In this document: one piece after another, positions 51,088 through 61,020 of the stretch
Numbering within the stretch: the first letter of the stretch is position 1
Layout of the letters: every line of letters begins with the position of its first letter
Translations under genes and position numbers: made by a program
Notes under the pieces: model-generated
Databases searched by the model: none
What the model was told of the DNA's origin: nothing
The model's input: only the letters and a program-made list of their open reading frames with translations
Assembly (NCBI RefSeq): GCF_000368625.1
Contig: NZ_KB849574.1
Location: 248,001 to 312,000 of the forward strand
Length of the DNA: 64,000 nucleotides
Direction: 5' to 3'
Source: Acinetobacter schindleri CIP 107287
GTDB lineage: Bacteria; Pseudomonadota; Gammaproteobacteria; Pseudomonadales; Moraxellaceae

Positions 51088-51885
51088 TTATTCAGCAGCA
51101 AAAGCAGCTGTTACTGAACCAAAGCCTTCAATCTCAACGACAAATTCGTCGCCTGCATTTGCGACAACCATTGGCCCTAAAGCGCCTGTCAAAATGATGT
51201 CGCCTTTTAACAATGGACGACCACGACGTACCATTTCGTCTGCAAGCCAAACTGCTGCATTCAATGGATTTGCAAGACATGCTTTACCGATACCTTGTGA
51301 TACCACTTCACCTGCGCGAGTCATGGTCATTTTGCAATTTACAAGGTCAAGGTTGTCGAGTTTCACAGGACGTGAACCCAATACAAAAGCCGCTGAAGAT
51401 GCGTTATCTGCAACGGTGTCGATTAAACTGATTTTCCAGTTTTCGATACGGCTATCAACCACTTCGACTGCAGGAAGTGCATAGTCAGTTGCACTGATAA
51501 TGTCTGCGTAAGTATGTTTTTCTTTGGTTAAATCTTCTTTGATCACCAATGCGATTTCCGCTTCAACTTTAGGTTGAATCAAAACACCTGCAGGAATCGC
51601 TTCACCATCGCCATAGGCCATGTCGGCAAACAACATACCGAAGTCAGGCTGATCCACACCTAGTTGTGCTTGAACCACTTTAGAGGTCAGACCAATTTTA
51701 CGACCGACCAAACGGCGGCCTTCAGACAATGCACGTGCTGTATTCACTTCCTGAACGGCATAGGCGATATCCACGTCAGCACTCTCGCCACCCAGCTGTG
51801 GGCGAATCGGTGTGATCGCAGTTTTTGATAATTCAGCGCTACGGAGTGCTTGAGCAACTGATTCAACGACAGCAGAATTCGACAT
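51088..51885 (-). CDS. mhpD: 2-keto-4-pentenoate hydratase
   Basis: 265 residues from MSNSAVVES, preceded by an AAGGAAA ribosome site; an in-frame ATG seven codons upstream is unlikely. Hydratase/decarboxylase family: VGRKIGLTSKVVQAQLGVDQ, PKVEAEIALVI and ALGPMVVANAGDEF are family blocks. It hydrates 2-hydroxypentadienoate to 4-hydroxy-2-oxovalerate. First gene of the mhpD-mhpF-mhpE operon. Confidence 0.93.
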   Translation of the reverse strand: MSNSAVVESVAQALRSAELSKTAITPIRPQLGGESADVDIAYAVQEVNTARALSEGRRLVGRKIGLTSKVVQAQLGVDQPDFGMLFADMAYGDGEAIPAGVLIQPKVEAEIALVIKEDLTKEKHTYADIISATDYALPAVEVVDSRIENWKISLIDTVADNASSAAFVLGSRPVKLDNLDLVNCKMTMTRAGEVVSQGIGKACLANPLNAAVWLADEMVRRGRPLLKGDIILTGALGPMVVANAGDEFVVEIEGFGSVTAAFAAE

Positions 51886-52292
51886 CAATGTTTCCTTAAA
51901 CTGCAAAAATGAGGTTTATACTGGAATCCAGAACCGAGCCAGACCAAGAGCAAAAAACGTTCTGCAATTTGGAAAAGTGGCGGATTCTGAAAAGAGCATA
52001 AAAATAAACAGTCTAAGAATCGGAAAATTAATGAATGAATGCCAATAGTTATTTTATTTTTCGCTATAGCTAATAGCTATAAATATTTCTTATGTTAATT
52101 CATATAAAACAATAATTTGATTAATTTTAATAGAAAAATACCGAGTGAAATTCTCAACAATTTTGGTCGTTCAAATTGATCAAGTTTGCAGCTTTAGACT
52201 AAAAGATTAGACTAAATGCGCGAATTTAATTCAATGACAGACATTTAAACTGTATAAATTGTCTGTCATTTGATAAAACCCAGCATACTGAA
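51886..52292. other. Gene-free region upstream of mhpD
   Basis: About 400 AT-rich bases between the divergent-looking mhpD start and the end of the HAD gene. It contains the palindrome at 52065 and otherwise no supported feature. No terminator is obvious for the HAD gene. Confidence 0.5.
52065..52081. promoter_or_regulatory. Palindrome, candidate operator upstream of mhpD
   Basis: TATAGCT-AAT-AGCTATA, a perfect 7-bp inverted repeat about 180 bases upstream of the mhpD start. It shares TATAG/CTATA ends with the repeat at 44848-44868 by hcaR. Confidence 0.45.
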
Positions 52293-52961
52293 TTAAATCG
52301 CTTCCTTCCATTGGACTTTAGCCAATAAAAACTCATGTAAGCTGCTGACATCATTCACAATCGACAGCGGATTAAACTTCGCTAAAGTCTCTGACGTATG
52401 CACACCATAACTTACGCCTACACTTGGCATGACAATATTCAGCGCCATTTCCAGGTCATAAGAGGTATCCCCCACCATAATCGCTTCATGGGCATGTATA
52501 CCAGTTTCTGCCAGGATTTCAGCCAACATTAAAGGATCTGGTTTAGAACGCGTTTCACTGGCAGCACGAGTCGCATGAAAGAGTTCCAGACTATTGGTCT
52601 GCTTTAATACACGGTCCAACCCTTTACGGCTTTTACCTGTAGCGACAGCCAGTTTAATCCCTTGATCTTTTAATGCGTATAGCATCTCAGATACACCTTC
52701 AAACCAGGCATCCTCAACAGAGTTCGCTACATAATGTTCTGAATAAGCCTGCAAAATATCCACATGCAATTCTGGCACAGCTGGGAATAATCGTTGTGCG
52801 ACTTCCGGCAGACCTAAACCGATAATACTTTTGGCATCAGCATCGGTCAGCGGTTGATTAAATTGCTGCGCGGCAAATTGCAGGCTAGCCACAATTTGAC
52901 CAACTGAATCAAACAAAGTGCCATCCCAATCAAAAATGACCAGTTTTACAGGTGAGTTCAT
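52293..52961 (-). CDS. HAD-IA family phosphatase, phosphoglycolate-phosphatase-like
   Basis: 222 residues. Nucleophile D11 in FDWDGTLFDS; motif II VATGK; motif III lysine in ETRSKPDP; motif IV MVGDTSYDLEMA. It follows rluC on the minus strand, as in many gammaproteobacteria where a Gph-like HAD gene lies beside rluC. Substrate not determined. Confidence 0.86.
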   Translation of the reverse strand: MNSPVKLVIFDWDGTLFDSVGQIVASLQFAAQQFNQPLTDADAKSIIGLGLPEVAQRLFPAVPELHVDILQAYSEHYVANSVEDAWFEGVSEMLYALKDQGIKLAVATGKSRKGLDRVLKQTNSLELFHATRAASETRSKPDPLMLAEILAETGIHAHEAIMVGDTSYDLEMALNIVMPSVGVSYGVHTSETLAKFNPLSIVNDVSSLHEFLLAKVQWKEAI

Positions 52962-53082
52962 AAAGATTTCCTAGATTTGATTCAGGGTTAAATCCACCTC
53001 GAACCTCTTTTGAAAAAGAAGAGTGAGTTTCATTCTAAAATTACTATTACGCAATTTCCCAACAGATATTGGCTATTTGATT

Positions 53083-53172
53083 GCGACATGGATGTCGCTG
53101 TAGATCTGTGGCACAAGGAAGTGCCATCAGATCTACAAAAGATTTTTGTTACTTTTCATCTTTGAAAAGTAA
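53083..53172. repeat. REP-like structured intergenic element, copy 2
   Basis: GCGACAT/ATGTCGC (53083-53098), then TAGATCTG...CAGATCTA with TGGCAC/GTGCCA inside (53101-53135), then the conserved CAAAAGATTTTTGTTACTTTT tail closed by AAAAGT. Hairpin sequences differ from copy 1 but the tail and design match. Confidence 0.7.
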
Positions 53173-53252
53173 GGCTAGCCTACGAAATAGTTCTTTAATT
53201 TATAAAGGTCTTTTGAGGCATTGCCTTGTACTTAACAACAATTAAGAGATTT

Positions 53253-53297
53253 TAAATATCTCCTAACCCTTCTTTAAAAAAGAGGGAGAACTTTCTC
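53253..53297. repeat. Dispersed polypyrimidine repeat, copy 3
   Basis: CTCCTAACC and CTTTAAAAAAG shared with the copy at 16988 (reverse strand). Lies between the HAD gene and rluC. Confidence 0.6.
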
Positions 53298-53336
53298 TAA
53301 GTATCTAGAAATATCAAAGAAAAATTATGAGGGTGA

Positions 53337-54305
53337 TTACTCATCATCTTCCGCAGGTGTTACAACCTTATCTGCCTTCTGTGCTCTTAACTGTGCCACC
53401 AGACTTTGCATATCCTCTGGCAATGGCGCTTCAATGGTCGGATAACCCGGAATCTCCAGACGCATGGCATGCAAACATAAACGGCGTGGTTTTGGCCCAC
53501 GATACTCCGTCTCATGACCATACTTTTCATCACCCACCAGCGGATGACCAATGCTTAAACCATGTACACGAATTTGATGGGTACGACCTGACAATGGCGA
53601 TGCATAGACCAGTGTGGCATGCATAAAGCGTTCTGCTACATTCCACTGGGTTTTCGAATCCTTACCTTCTTTAGAAACACGGACACGACGTTCACCATTA
53701 GACAGCTCATAACGGTGTAAAGGTGCATCAATAAGTTGCTTATCCAGACTTACTTGCCCTTTCACGACTGCCACATAAGTTTTTTTAATTTTATATTCAC
53801 GTAATAAATCTTGCAGGGTTTTAAGCACACTACGTTTTTTCGAGATCATCACCAGACCTGAAGTATCACGGTCAATACGATGAATCAGCTCCAAGTATTT
53901 TTTACCTGTTGCAGCACGCAGACCTTCGATCAGGCCATAGGCCACACCGCTACCGCCATGTACTGCAATCCCGGAAGGTTTATTGACAACTATCAAACCT
54001 TCATCTTCATAGATTACACGTGCCAACAGACCTTGAGCCACCTTGTCAGAAACCGGTGCAGCAGATTCATCTTTTTGTTCATAACGTATCGGTGCCACAC
54101 GGATTTGGTCACCAATGGCCAGTTTAGTTTCTGCCTTAATTCGTTTTTTATTAACGCGAACTTGGCCTTCACGAATCAAACGATAGATGCGGCTTTTTGG
54201 TACACCTTTCAGACGGCTAAACAGGAAATTATCGATTCGCTGTCCATCTTGGTGCTCATCCACCTCAAACCACGTGACGTTTTGCCATTGTTGCGTAGAA
54301 TTCAT
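53337..54305 (-). CDS. rluC: 23S rRNA pseudouridine(955/2504/2580) synthase
   Basis: 322 residues. N-terminal S4 RNA-binding domain (about 22-80), then the RluA-type catalytic domain with catalytic D145 in HRIDRDTSGLVMISK. The GRTHQIRVH block near 240 is typical. It diverges from rne across a 770-base region, the usual arrangement in gammaproteobacteria. Confidence 0.93.
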   Translation of the reverse strand: MNSTQQWQNVTWFEVDEHQDGQRIDNFLFSRLKGVPKSRIYRLIREGQVRVNKKRIKAETKLAIGDQIRVAPIRYEQKDESAAPVSDKVAQGLLARVIYEDEGLIVVNKPSGIAVHGGSGVAYGLIEGLRAATGKKYLELIHRIDRDTSGLVMISKKRSVLKTLQDLLREYKIKKTYVAVVKGQVSLDKQLIDAPLHRYELSNGERRVRVSKEGKDSKTQWNVAERFMHATLVYASPLSGRTHQIRVHGLSIGHPLVGDEKYGHETEYRGPKPRRLCLHAMRLEIPGYPTIEAPLPEDMQSLVAQLRAQKADKVVTPAEDDE

Positions 54306-55076
54306 ACAGTTACTATGACCTAAAAATTGATTGAAATTGATTAATAAATGACCACTTAGGCTATGCTTTACACAAGAAACATAAGCTTAGCCCATAGGCA
54401 GATGATTCAAGGTTTGATATAGTCAGCGCACGGAAACCATCGTTTGTGAGTAAAAGTTGGTGCATGACAGATTTATTTCTGTACATGATCATTCAATTAA
54501 ACCCTCACATAATACGGGAAGGTCCCAAAAGAATTATGCCGACGCCGAAGGCTTATTATATCGGCAAAAAAGCAAACTGTTGCGTTTAATTGTACCTCAG
54601 GTACATAAATCAGTTTGTCTGAAAAAATATGTCGCCAACCTAGTTGGCTTTTAAACGTAAACTGATACACATCAGATTAGTCGCACCCTGAAGACGACTT
54701 CAGGCTACAGCGTTTGATGCATTGGATCTGCACAGTTTGTAAAGGTACGACGATAATTCCGTATCAAGACACTCTATCTATAAAGAAGGGATGATCTTCG
54801 AGCAATGTGACAGTGAAAGTTACTCACATCCAATGCACCGCTCGTCCGCCAGTGAAGCGTTCAGGTGACTTTAATCGTTTAAAGATTGAAGCCGTATTGC
54901 CATCATCAATACGTGAATCAAAACCAAAGCTGATCTATATCAAAATAGACGCTGGGAATAAAAGACTCAAACCACAATGAAATTCATTGCAGATTTGAGC
55001 CATTGATCCGTGATGTGTGATGTTCGCTACGTGTATAGCGATTTTTTGCTGTGTATCACTATAAGGTGTTACACCC
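54306..55076 (+). promoter_or_regulatory. Long structured region between rluC and rne, likely rne leader
   Basis: 771 bases without a supportable ORF. It contains several hairpins: GCCAAC/GTTGGC at 54631-54645, CCTGAAG/CTTCAGG at 54688-54705 with an ACGA loop, CTTTAA/TTAAAG near 54870-54886, and TACCTCAGGTA near 54593. In E. coli the rne 5' UTR mediates autoregulation by RNase E; a similar role here is inference. A possible -10 element TATAGT is at 54418-54423, without a good -35. Confidence 0.6.
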
Positions 55077-58000
55077 ATGAAACGTATGTTGATTAATGCA
55101 ACACATGCCGAAGAGATTCGCGTTGCACTTGTCACTGGTCAGCGTCTTTACGATTTCGATTTAGAGAATCGTACCCGTGAACAAAAGAAATCTAATATCT
55201 ATAAAGGTCACGTGACTCGCGTAGAACCTTCTTTAGAAGCTGTATTTGTTGAATACGGTGCGGGTCGTCAAGGTTTCTTGTCGATGCGTGAAATTGCCAA
55301 TACTTACTACAAAGCAGATCCTCGCCAAACTTCGAATATCCGCGAACTGATTACTGAAGGCACTGAGCTTTTGGTTCAGGTGGAAAAAGAAGAACGTGGC
55401 AATAAAGGTGCTGCCCTTTCTACTTTCATTTCTCTTGCTGGCCGTTATCTGGTATTGATGCCGAACAATCCGAAAGGTGGTGGTATCAGCCGTCAGATTT
55501 CAGGTTCAGTCCGTGAAGAGCTGAAAGAGATGCTGGCCTCTTTAAATGTACCGCGTGGTATGAGCGTGATTGTACGTACTGCAGGGATCGGCCGCTCTCA
55601 AGAAGAATTGCAACTTGATCTTCAGCACTTGCTTGACCTTTGGGCGCAAATCCAAAGCACTGCAAGCTCTGGTCCATCACCAATGCTGGTTCATCAGGAA
55701 GCAGGCGTAGTAACTCGTGCGATCCGTGATTATTTACGTGACGACGTGGCAGAAATCCTGATTGACTCTGAACAAGCCTATAATGAAGCCTATAACTTCG
55801 TAAAAGCGGTCATGCCACGTCAGTTAGACAAGCTCAAAACCTATACTTTAAATGAGCCATTATTTGCGCACTTCGGTATCGAAAGCCAGATCCAAACGGC
55901 TTATGAGCGCGAAGTGAAACTTCCTTCAGGTGGCTCAATCGTGATTGACCAGACTGAAGCATTGGTGTCGATCGACATCAACTCAGCAAAATCGACTCGT
56001 GGTCAGGACGTTGAAGATACCGCGTTAAATACCAACCTTGAAGCTGCTGAAGAAATTGCACGCCAGTTACGTTTACGTGATATTGGCGGCTTAGTCGTGA
56101 TCGACTTTATCGATATGACCAAAGACCGCAACCAGCGCATGGTTGAAGCAAAACTGCGTGAAGCAACCCAAAGTGACCGTGCACGTATCCAGTTTGGTCA
56201 ATTGTCACGTTTTGGTCTGATGGAAATGAGCCGTCAACGCTTACGTCCTTCGCTTGAAGAAGCCACGGGCTATGTCTGCCCACGCTGTCATGGCACAGGT
56301 ATGGTGCGTGACCTGCGTTCTTTATCACTTTCAATCATGCGTAAAGTGGAAGAAATTGCTCTGCGTGAACGTCATGGTGAAGTTCAGGTTGAAGTACCTG
56401 TTGAAATCGCTGCATTCTTATTGAATGAAAAGCGTCACAGCTTGGTTTACCTGGAACAGACTTCAAGTACACGTGTGACTGTATTGCCGCACCCGCACCT
56501 GGAAACGCCGCATTACGAGATTTCTTATAATCCTGAAGGTTTTGCACCGACGAGCTATGAACGTACTGAAGCAACACGTTCAAGTGAAAAAGAACTGGGT
56601 TATGAGTCTTCTGAGTGGCATTTAGAAGAAGAACAAAATGCGCATGCAGCTGCACCAGCGCCTGTACAGCAACAAAACAATGGCAGAAACAATAAACGCC
56701 GTAATAATCAACATCAAAACCAGCAAAACCAGAACCAGAATGCACAGCAAGCGCCGGTTGCCCAACAGGCCCCTGCTCAGGTTGCTGCAACTGCTGCCAG
56801 CCCATGTGCTTGGTTAGAAAACCTGTTTGTACAAAAACAGGCTGCCACTGTGGATCAATCTCGCACTGCCAATAATGCAGCTGCTGCGATTGAACAGCTG
56901 GTAAATAATGGCGCAGTCAGTCGTGGTCAATTCGGCCAGGTTACATCACCTGTTGCACAGCAGGCGTCGCAGCATGTCCCACAACCAGCTGCTACACCAA
57001 GTAGCAATGCTTACCTTGCACCATCAACTGTGGCACACAAGCCAGAGCGTGATCAGGCTGAAAAGGCTGAACGTGAAGAAAAATCACAACGCAGCCATAA
57101 AAAACAGCGCAACAACAAGCACAAAGAGCAACGCGAACCGCAACAACATGATAATGCACCGCAACAAGTGCATGAAGAAGTGGTTCAGTTGTCTCGCCAG
57201 GAACAGCGTCAAGAACAACGTGAGCAAAAGCGCAAGAACCCGCGCCATCAGCAGGAGCACAACCAGGATGCTCAAGCTGAACCGCAAGCAGCTGTGCCAC
57301 GTCGTGACCGTCGTAACCAGCAACGTCCAGAACGTCCTAATCGCCACCGCGATCAAAGCGTACTGAATGAGCAAACGGCTGCTCCACAAGCACCTGCTCA
57401 AGTTGAAGCTCCAGCAGCTAATGAACGTCAAGTACGCGTAGAGCTGATTGATGCACCGCGTCAGGACGTTACACCAACAGCTATGATGGTGAATGTCGAT
57501 CAAGGCCAAAGTGAAATCGTAGCGCTGAACGGTACAGCACCTGTAGTGGCTACTCCGGCTGAAGAAACTGCACCTGAAAAGGCACCAGCCGTAGCAACGA
57601 TGGCAGCAGAACTGGAAGAGAAAACTGAAGCGGTTGATCTGACTGAAGCCCCTGCTCCAGCAGCAGCGCTTGAACAAGTAACGCCGAAAGCTGAAAAGTC
57701 TCGTGCCAGCAATGACCCACGTCAACGTCGTCGTGACCGTCGTGCGGCACAAGGTCAGCAGGCTCAGGCCGCTCAGCTTCGTCCTTCACAAGTACCGACA
57801 CTTGGTCAGTACACCGTAGGCAGCCTGATCCGTCATGTGTACGGTGAAGACTGTTCAGTACTGATTGAGCAGTTCGGCCTGATGGCGACCTTCAACCGTG
57901 CACTGGACAAGTTCACGCAGCAATACAATGAAACTGTTGTTGTAGCAGTGACCGCCGAGAAAAAACCGGTGACGCGTGATGTAGAGGTGAACAAGGCTCA

Positions 58001-58511
58001 GCCTGAACCAGAACCTGCTCCGGTACTGGATCTGACTCCACCAAAACCTGTGTCAGAAAAGCGTGTAGCTAACGATCCACGTGAGCGTCGTCGTCTGGCA
58101 AAACTTGCTGCGGAACAGGCACTTGCACAAGCAAAACAGGCAGCTCAACCGGAAGAAAAACCGACTGAACCCGCTGCTGAAGCTCAGGCTGTGGCAGCAC
58201 AACAAGCTGAGACGATTGAAGTTCTAAGAACTGACGAGCCTGTTAAACCTTTAGTTGCTGATCAACCTGAGACTGCAGTAACAGCAGCTCAAACTGAGCC
58301 AGAAGCTACAGACCAGCCTGAAAATGCATCTGTTACAGCTAAAGCACCAGTTGCTACCGCTGAAGAAGAAGCATCAGCAGCTGAAAATGCAGCTGAAGCA
58401 AAAGCAGAAACAGTGGAAACAGAAGCGGAAAAAGCAGAGAAATCTCCTGCCCGTCCGCGTCGCCCACGTGGCCGTCCACCGAAGAAAGCCAATACTGCAA
58501 CTGAGTCATAA
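55077..58511 (+). CDS. rne: Ribonuclease E
   Basis: 1144 residues. Catalytic half to about 510: S1 domain near 38-120, catalytic metal ligands D300 and D343 ([19 protein letters not shown]), zinc-link C401 and C404 (CPRCHGTG), three residues earlier than in E. coli. It cleaves AU-rich single strands in mRNA decay and rRNA/tRNA maturation. The C-terminal half is low-complexity, Gln/Ala/Glu-rich, with two Arg-rich clusters ([11 protein letters not shown] and [11 protein letters not shown]) and an end resembling an AT-hook (RPRGRPPKK). Degradosome partners are not identifiable by eye. Confidence 0.96.
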   Translation: MKRMLINATHAEEIRVALVTGQRLYDFDLENRTREQKKSNIYKGHVTRVEPSLEAVFVEYGAGRQGFLSMREIANTYYKADPRQTSNIRELITEGTELLVQVEKEERGNKGAALSTFISLAGRYLVLMPNNPKGGGISRQISGSVREELKEMLASLNVPRGMSVIVRTAGIGRSQEELQLDLQHLLDLWAQIQSTASSGPSPMLVHQEAGVVTRAIRDYLRDDVAEILIDSEQAYNEAYNFVKAVMPRQLDKLKTYTLNEPLFAHFGIESQIQTAYEREVKLPSGGSIVIDQTEALVSIDINSAKSTRGQDVEDTALNTNLEAAEEIARQLRLRDIGGLVVIDFIDMTKDRNQRMVEAKLREATQSDRARIQFGQLSRFGLMEMSRQRLRPSLEEATGYVCPRCHGTGMVRDLRSLSLSIMRKVEEIALRERHGEVQVEVPVEIAAFLLNEKRHSLVYLEQTSSTRVTVLPHPHLETPHYEISYNPEGFAPTSYERTEATRSSEKELGYESSEWHLEEEQNAHAAAPAPVQQQNNGRNNKRRNNQHQNQQNQNQNAQQAPVAQQAPAQVAATAASPCAWLENLFVQKQAATVDQSRTANNAAAAIEQLVNNGAVSRGQFGQVTSPVAQQASQHVPQPAATPSSNAYLAPSTVAHKPERDQAEKAEREEKSQRSHKKQRNNKHKEQREPQQHDNAPQQVHEEVVQLSRQEQRQEQREQKRKNPRHQQEHNQDAQAEPQAAVPRRDRRNQQRPERPNRHRDQSVLNEQTAAPQAPAQVEAPAANERQVRVELIDAPRQDVTPTAMMVNVDQGQSEIVALNGTAPVVATPAEETAPEKAPAVATMAAELEEKTEAVDLTEAPAPAAALEQVTPKAEKSRASNDPRQRRRDRRAAQGQQAQAAQLRPSQVPTLGQYTVGSLIRHVYGEDCSVLIEQFGLMATFNRALDKFTQQYNETVVVAVTAEKKPVTRDVEVNKAQPEPEPAPVLDLTPPKPVSEKRVANDPRERRRLAKLAAEQALAQAKQAAQPEEKPTEPAAEAQAVAAQQAETIEVLRTDEPVKPLVADQPETAVTAAQTEPEATDQPENASVTAKAPVATAEEEASAAENAAEAKAETVETEAEKAEKSPARPRRPRGRPPKKANTATES

Positions 58512-58531
58512 TTCGCCCAATTGCAGTAACT

Positions 58532-58569
58532 AAAAAAAACCTAGTCATTTCGGTGACTAGGTTTTTTTT
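58532..58569 (+). terminator. Terminator of rne
   Basis: CCTAGTCA/TGACTAGG stem, TTTCGG loop, long A and T flanks. Confidence 0.88.
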
Positions 58570-58683
58570 GCTAGATTTTGTCAAATTAGGTTGATTACTC
58601 TTTAAATCAACCATTAAAACTACAACGGACAGTTATTGCATATTCAGTGCACGTATCGGATACGTAAAAGAAATAGGATTACC

Positions 58684-60525
58684 ATGAGCCAAACCACACA
58701 ACATGATCTGATTGGTATTGCTGATGTCGCAGCCAAAATCCCCGCTTTCCTGAAAAAAGTACCGAACTTGGTCAATGGGCTTAGGCAGGCTTATTTACGT
58801 ACCCCAAATACTGCTGCAGGTTTGGGTCTCGCTTTTGAAAAAGCGGTACAGCGCAACCCGGAAGGTATTGCCCTGCGTTTTGAAGACCAGAGCTTTAGCT
58901 ATACAGAACTGAATGGCTGGGCCAACCAGATTGCACATTACTACCTGTCGCTAGGTGCGAAAAAAGGCGATGTCGTTGCCCTGATGGTCGAGAACCGTCC
59001 GGAAATGGTCGCCAGCGTGATCGGTCTGGCCAAGCTTGGCGTGACCATTGCCCTGCTGAATACCTCACAGGTCGGTAAGGTGCTGGCACATAGCATTAAT
59101 CTGGTTAAACCGATTGCCCTGATTGTGGGTGAAGAGTGTCGTCATGCAGTTAACGAGATCCGTGATGAACTGAATATCGCGGCGGACCGTTTCCACTGGT
59201 TTGCAGATCAGCCTACCCAACAAAATCCTGGTCAGGCACCTGAAGGTTTTATCAATCTTGCTGAAGTCATTGATACTTTCCCGAAATTCAATCCATCAAC
59301 AACACATAATGTGCAAGGTAAAGATGGTCTGTTCTACATCTATACTTCCGGCACTACTGGTCTACCGAAAGCCGTAATCTTTACCAATAGCCGCTGGACC
59401 CTTGCTTATGGCACCTATGGTCATGTGCTTAACCTGGGTACAGAGGATGTGATGTACTGCACCCTGCCACTGTATCATGCGACCGGCATGGTGGTGTGCT
59501 GGTGTGGTGTGATTGCCGGTGCGGGGACATTTGCAATTCGCCGTAAATTCTCAACCTCTTCATTCTGGAAAGATGTACAAAAATTTGATGCGTCTGCAAT
59601 TGGGTATGTCGGGGAACTTTGCCGTTACCTGATGGATGCACCTTCTTCAGAGCTGGAAAAAGGTCACCGCGTCAAGAAAATGATCGGTAACGGTATGCGT
59701 CCAAATATCTGGGATAAGTTCAAAAACCGTTTCGGTATTGAAGAAGTACTTGAACTATATGCATCCAGTGAAGGCAATGTCGGTTTCAGTAATGTATTCA
59801 ATTTCGACAATACTGTCGGCTTCTCCCCAACTCCCTACGCGATTGTTGAATTCGATAAAGACAAAAACGAGCCGGTACGTGATGCCAAAGGTCACTGTAA
59901 ACGTGTCAAAAAAGGCACAACAGGCCTGTTGATTGGTAAAATTACCCGTCGTTCGCCATTTGATGGCTATACCGATCCGGAAAAGAATAAGTCTGTCATT
60001 ATGAAAGATGTGTTCTGCAAAGGTGATGCCTATTTCAATACCGGCGACCTGGTCCGCGACATCGGTTTCCGTCATGCGCAGTTTGTCGACCGTTTGGGGG
60101 ATACTTTCCGCTGGAAAGGTGAAAATGTATCGACGACCGAAGTGGAAAACATGCTGACCGAGTATGATAAGATTGTAGAGGCTGTGGTGTATGGGGTGGA
60201 AATTCCAAACACCAATGGTCGCGCCGGTATGGCAGCCATTACGCTGAAACCTGAAGCTGAACTGAACGATACCGATCTGAAAGAGATGTTGAGCTGTTTC
60301 AAGAAATGTCTGCCTGCTTATTCGGTTCCGGTATTCCTGCGTATACAGCAACAGGTTGAAACCACTGGTACTTTTAAATACCAGAAAAATAAATTGAAAG
60401 AGCAAGCATTTGATCCAAGCAAGACTGATGAGCGTTTACTGGTGTGCTTACCGGGAGCAGATGCTTATTGCGATGTAACGGCAGAAGTTTTTACTAACAT
60501 CCAGGCCTATCAATATCGCTTCTAA
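58684..60525 (+). CDS. Long-chain acyl-CoA synthetase (FATP/VLACS-like)
   Basis: 613 residues from MSQTTQHDLIG, with AGGA before the ATG; an in-frame ATG 16 codons upstream adds an Arg-rich head. ATP/AMP-binding signature YTSGTTGLPKAVIF near 219-232, YASSEGNVG, GDLVRD and WKGENVSTTEVEN, all typical of the fatty-acid-transport-protein-like branch of adenylate-forming enzymes. It would activate long or very long fatty acids. Monocistronic by spacing. Confidence 0.88.
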   Translation: MSQTTQHDLIGIADVAAKIPAFLKKVPNLVNGLRQAYLRTPNTAAGLGLAFEKAVQRNPEGIALRFEDQSFSYTELNGWANQIAHYYLSLGAKKGDVVALMVENRPEMVASVIGLAKLGVTIALLNTSQVGKVLAHSINLVKPIALIVGEECRHAVNEIRDELNIAADRFHWFADQPTQQNPGQAPEGFINLAEVIDTFPKFNPSTTHNVQGKDGLFYIYTSGTTGLPKAVIFTNSRWTLAYGTYGHVLNLGTEDVMYCTLPLYHATGMVVCWCGVIAGAGTFAIRRKFSTSSFWKDVQKFDASAIGYVGELCRYLMDAPSSELEKGHRVKKMIGNGMRPNIWDKFKNRFGIEEVLELYASSEGNVGFSNVFNFDNTVGFSPTPYAIVEFDKDKNEPVRDAKGHCKRVKKGTTGLLIGKITRRSPFDGYTDPEKNKSVIMKDVFCKGDAYFNTGDLVRDIGFRHAQFVDRLGDTFRWKGENVSTTEVENMLTEYDKIVEAVVYGVEIPNTNGRAGMAAITLKPEAELNDTDLKEMLSCFKKCLPAYSVPVFLRIQQQVETTGTFKYQKNKLKEQAFDPSKTDERLLVCLPGADAYCDVTAEVFTNIQAYQYRF

Positions 60526-60609
60526 GTGCTGAAGTTGCCTATTTTTTGTGTATATAAATTCAATTTGTTGCATTTATAATCAAACATGGGCAACTTTGTT
60601 ATTTTTTAC

Positions 60610-60637
60610 TTGCGCTGATTTCATATCTTGCTACAAT
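60610..60637 (+). promoter_or_regulatory. Promoter of the tRNA-Lys pair
   Basis: TTGCGC (-35), 16-base spacer, TACAAT (-10), about 20 bases before the first tRNA. Confidence 0.6.
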
Positions 60638-60656
60638 ACGCTCCATCAAATGATAT

Positions 60657-60732
60657 GGGTCGTTAGCTCAGTTGGTAGAGCAGCGGACTTTTAATCCGTT
60701 GGTCCCGCGTTCGAGTCGCGGACGACCCACCA
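60657..60732 (+). tRNA. tRNA-Lys (TTT), copy 1
   Basis: 76 bases with paired acceptor GGGTCGT/ACGACCC, D-arm GCTCAGTTGGTAGAGC, anticodon loop CTTTTAA (anticodon TTT), T-loop TTCGAGT and encoded CCA end. Confidence 0.97.
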
Positions 60733-60804
60733 TCTTATCCTTCGGGATAGCGCAATTACCAAATCTTGCGTCGTAAAAATGATCTTCATCATTTCTACTC
60801 CTCA

Positions 60805-60880
60805 GGGTCGTTAGCTCAGTTGGTAGAGCAGCGGACTTTTAATCCGTTGGTCCCGCGTTCGAGTCGCGGACGACCCACCA
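60805..60880 (+). tRNA. tRNA-Lys (TTT), copy 2
   Basis: Identical to copy 1 across all 76 bases, 72 bases downstream, with CCA encoded. Same transcript likely. Confidence 0.97.
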
Positions 60881-61020
60881 TTCCTCTTCCATTCTGCGAA
60901 GATCATAATACCTGTATATTCCAATCAAGATTATCAACCGATCACGGCTTTGATTTGTCTTTTCTGAATTCTTGCTCTCTTAATTTTAAAATATGCCGGG
61001 ATTATTTTAGATATATTTGT

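Noticed and set aside
54367..54423. Promoter for rne
   Set aside because: TTTACA and TATAGT are both present but the spacing is far from 17 bases, so no confident promoter call.
56335..57752. Long antisense ORFs inside rne, up to 222 codons
   Set aside because: They are mirrors of the biased, Gln/Ala/Glu-rich rne coding sequence, giving Cys/Leu/Phe-rich nonsense with no ribosome sites.
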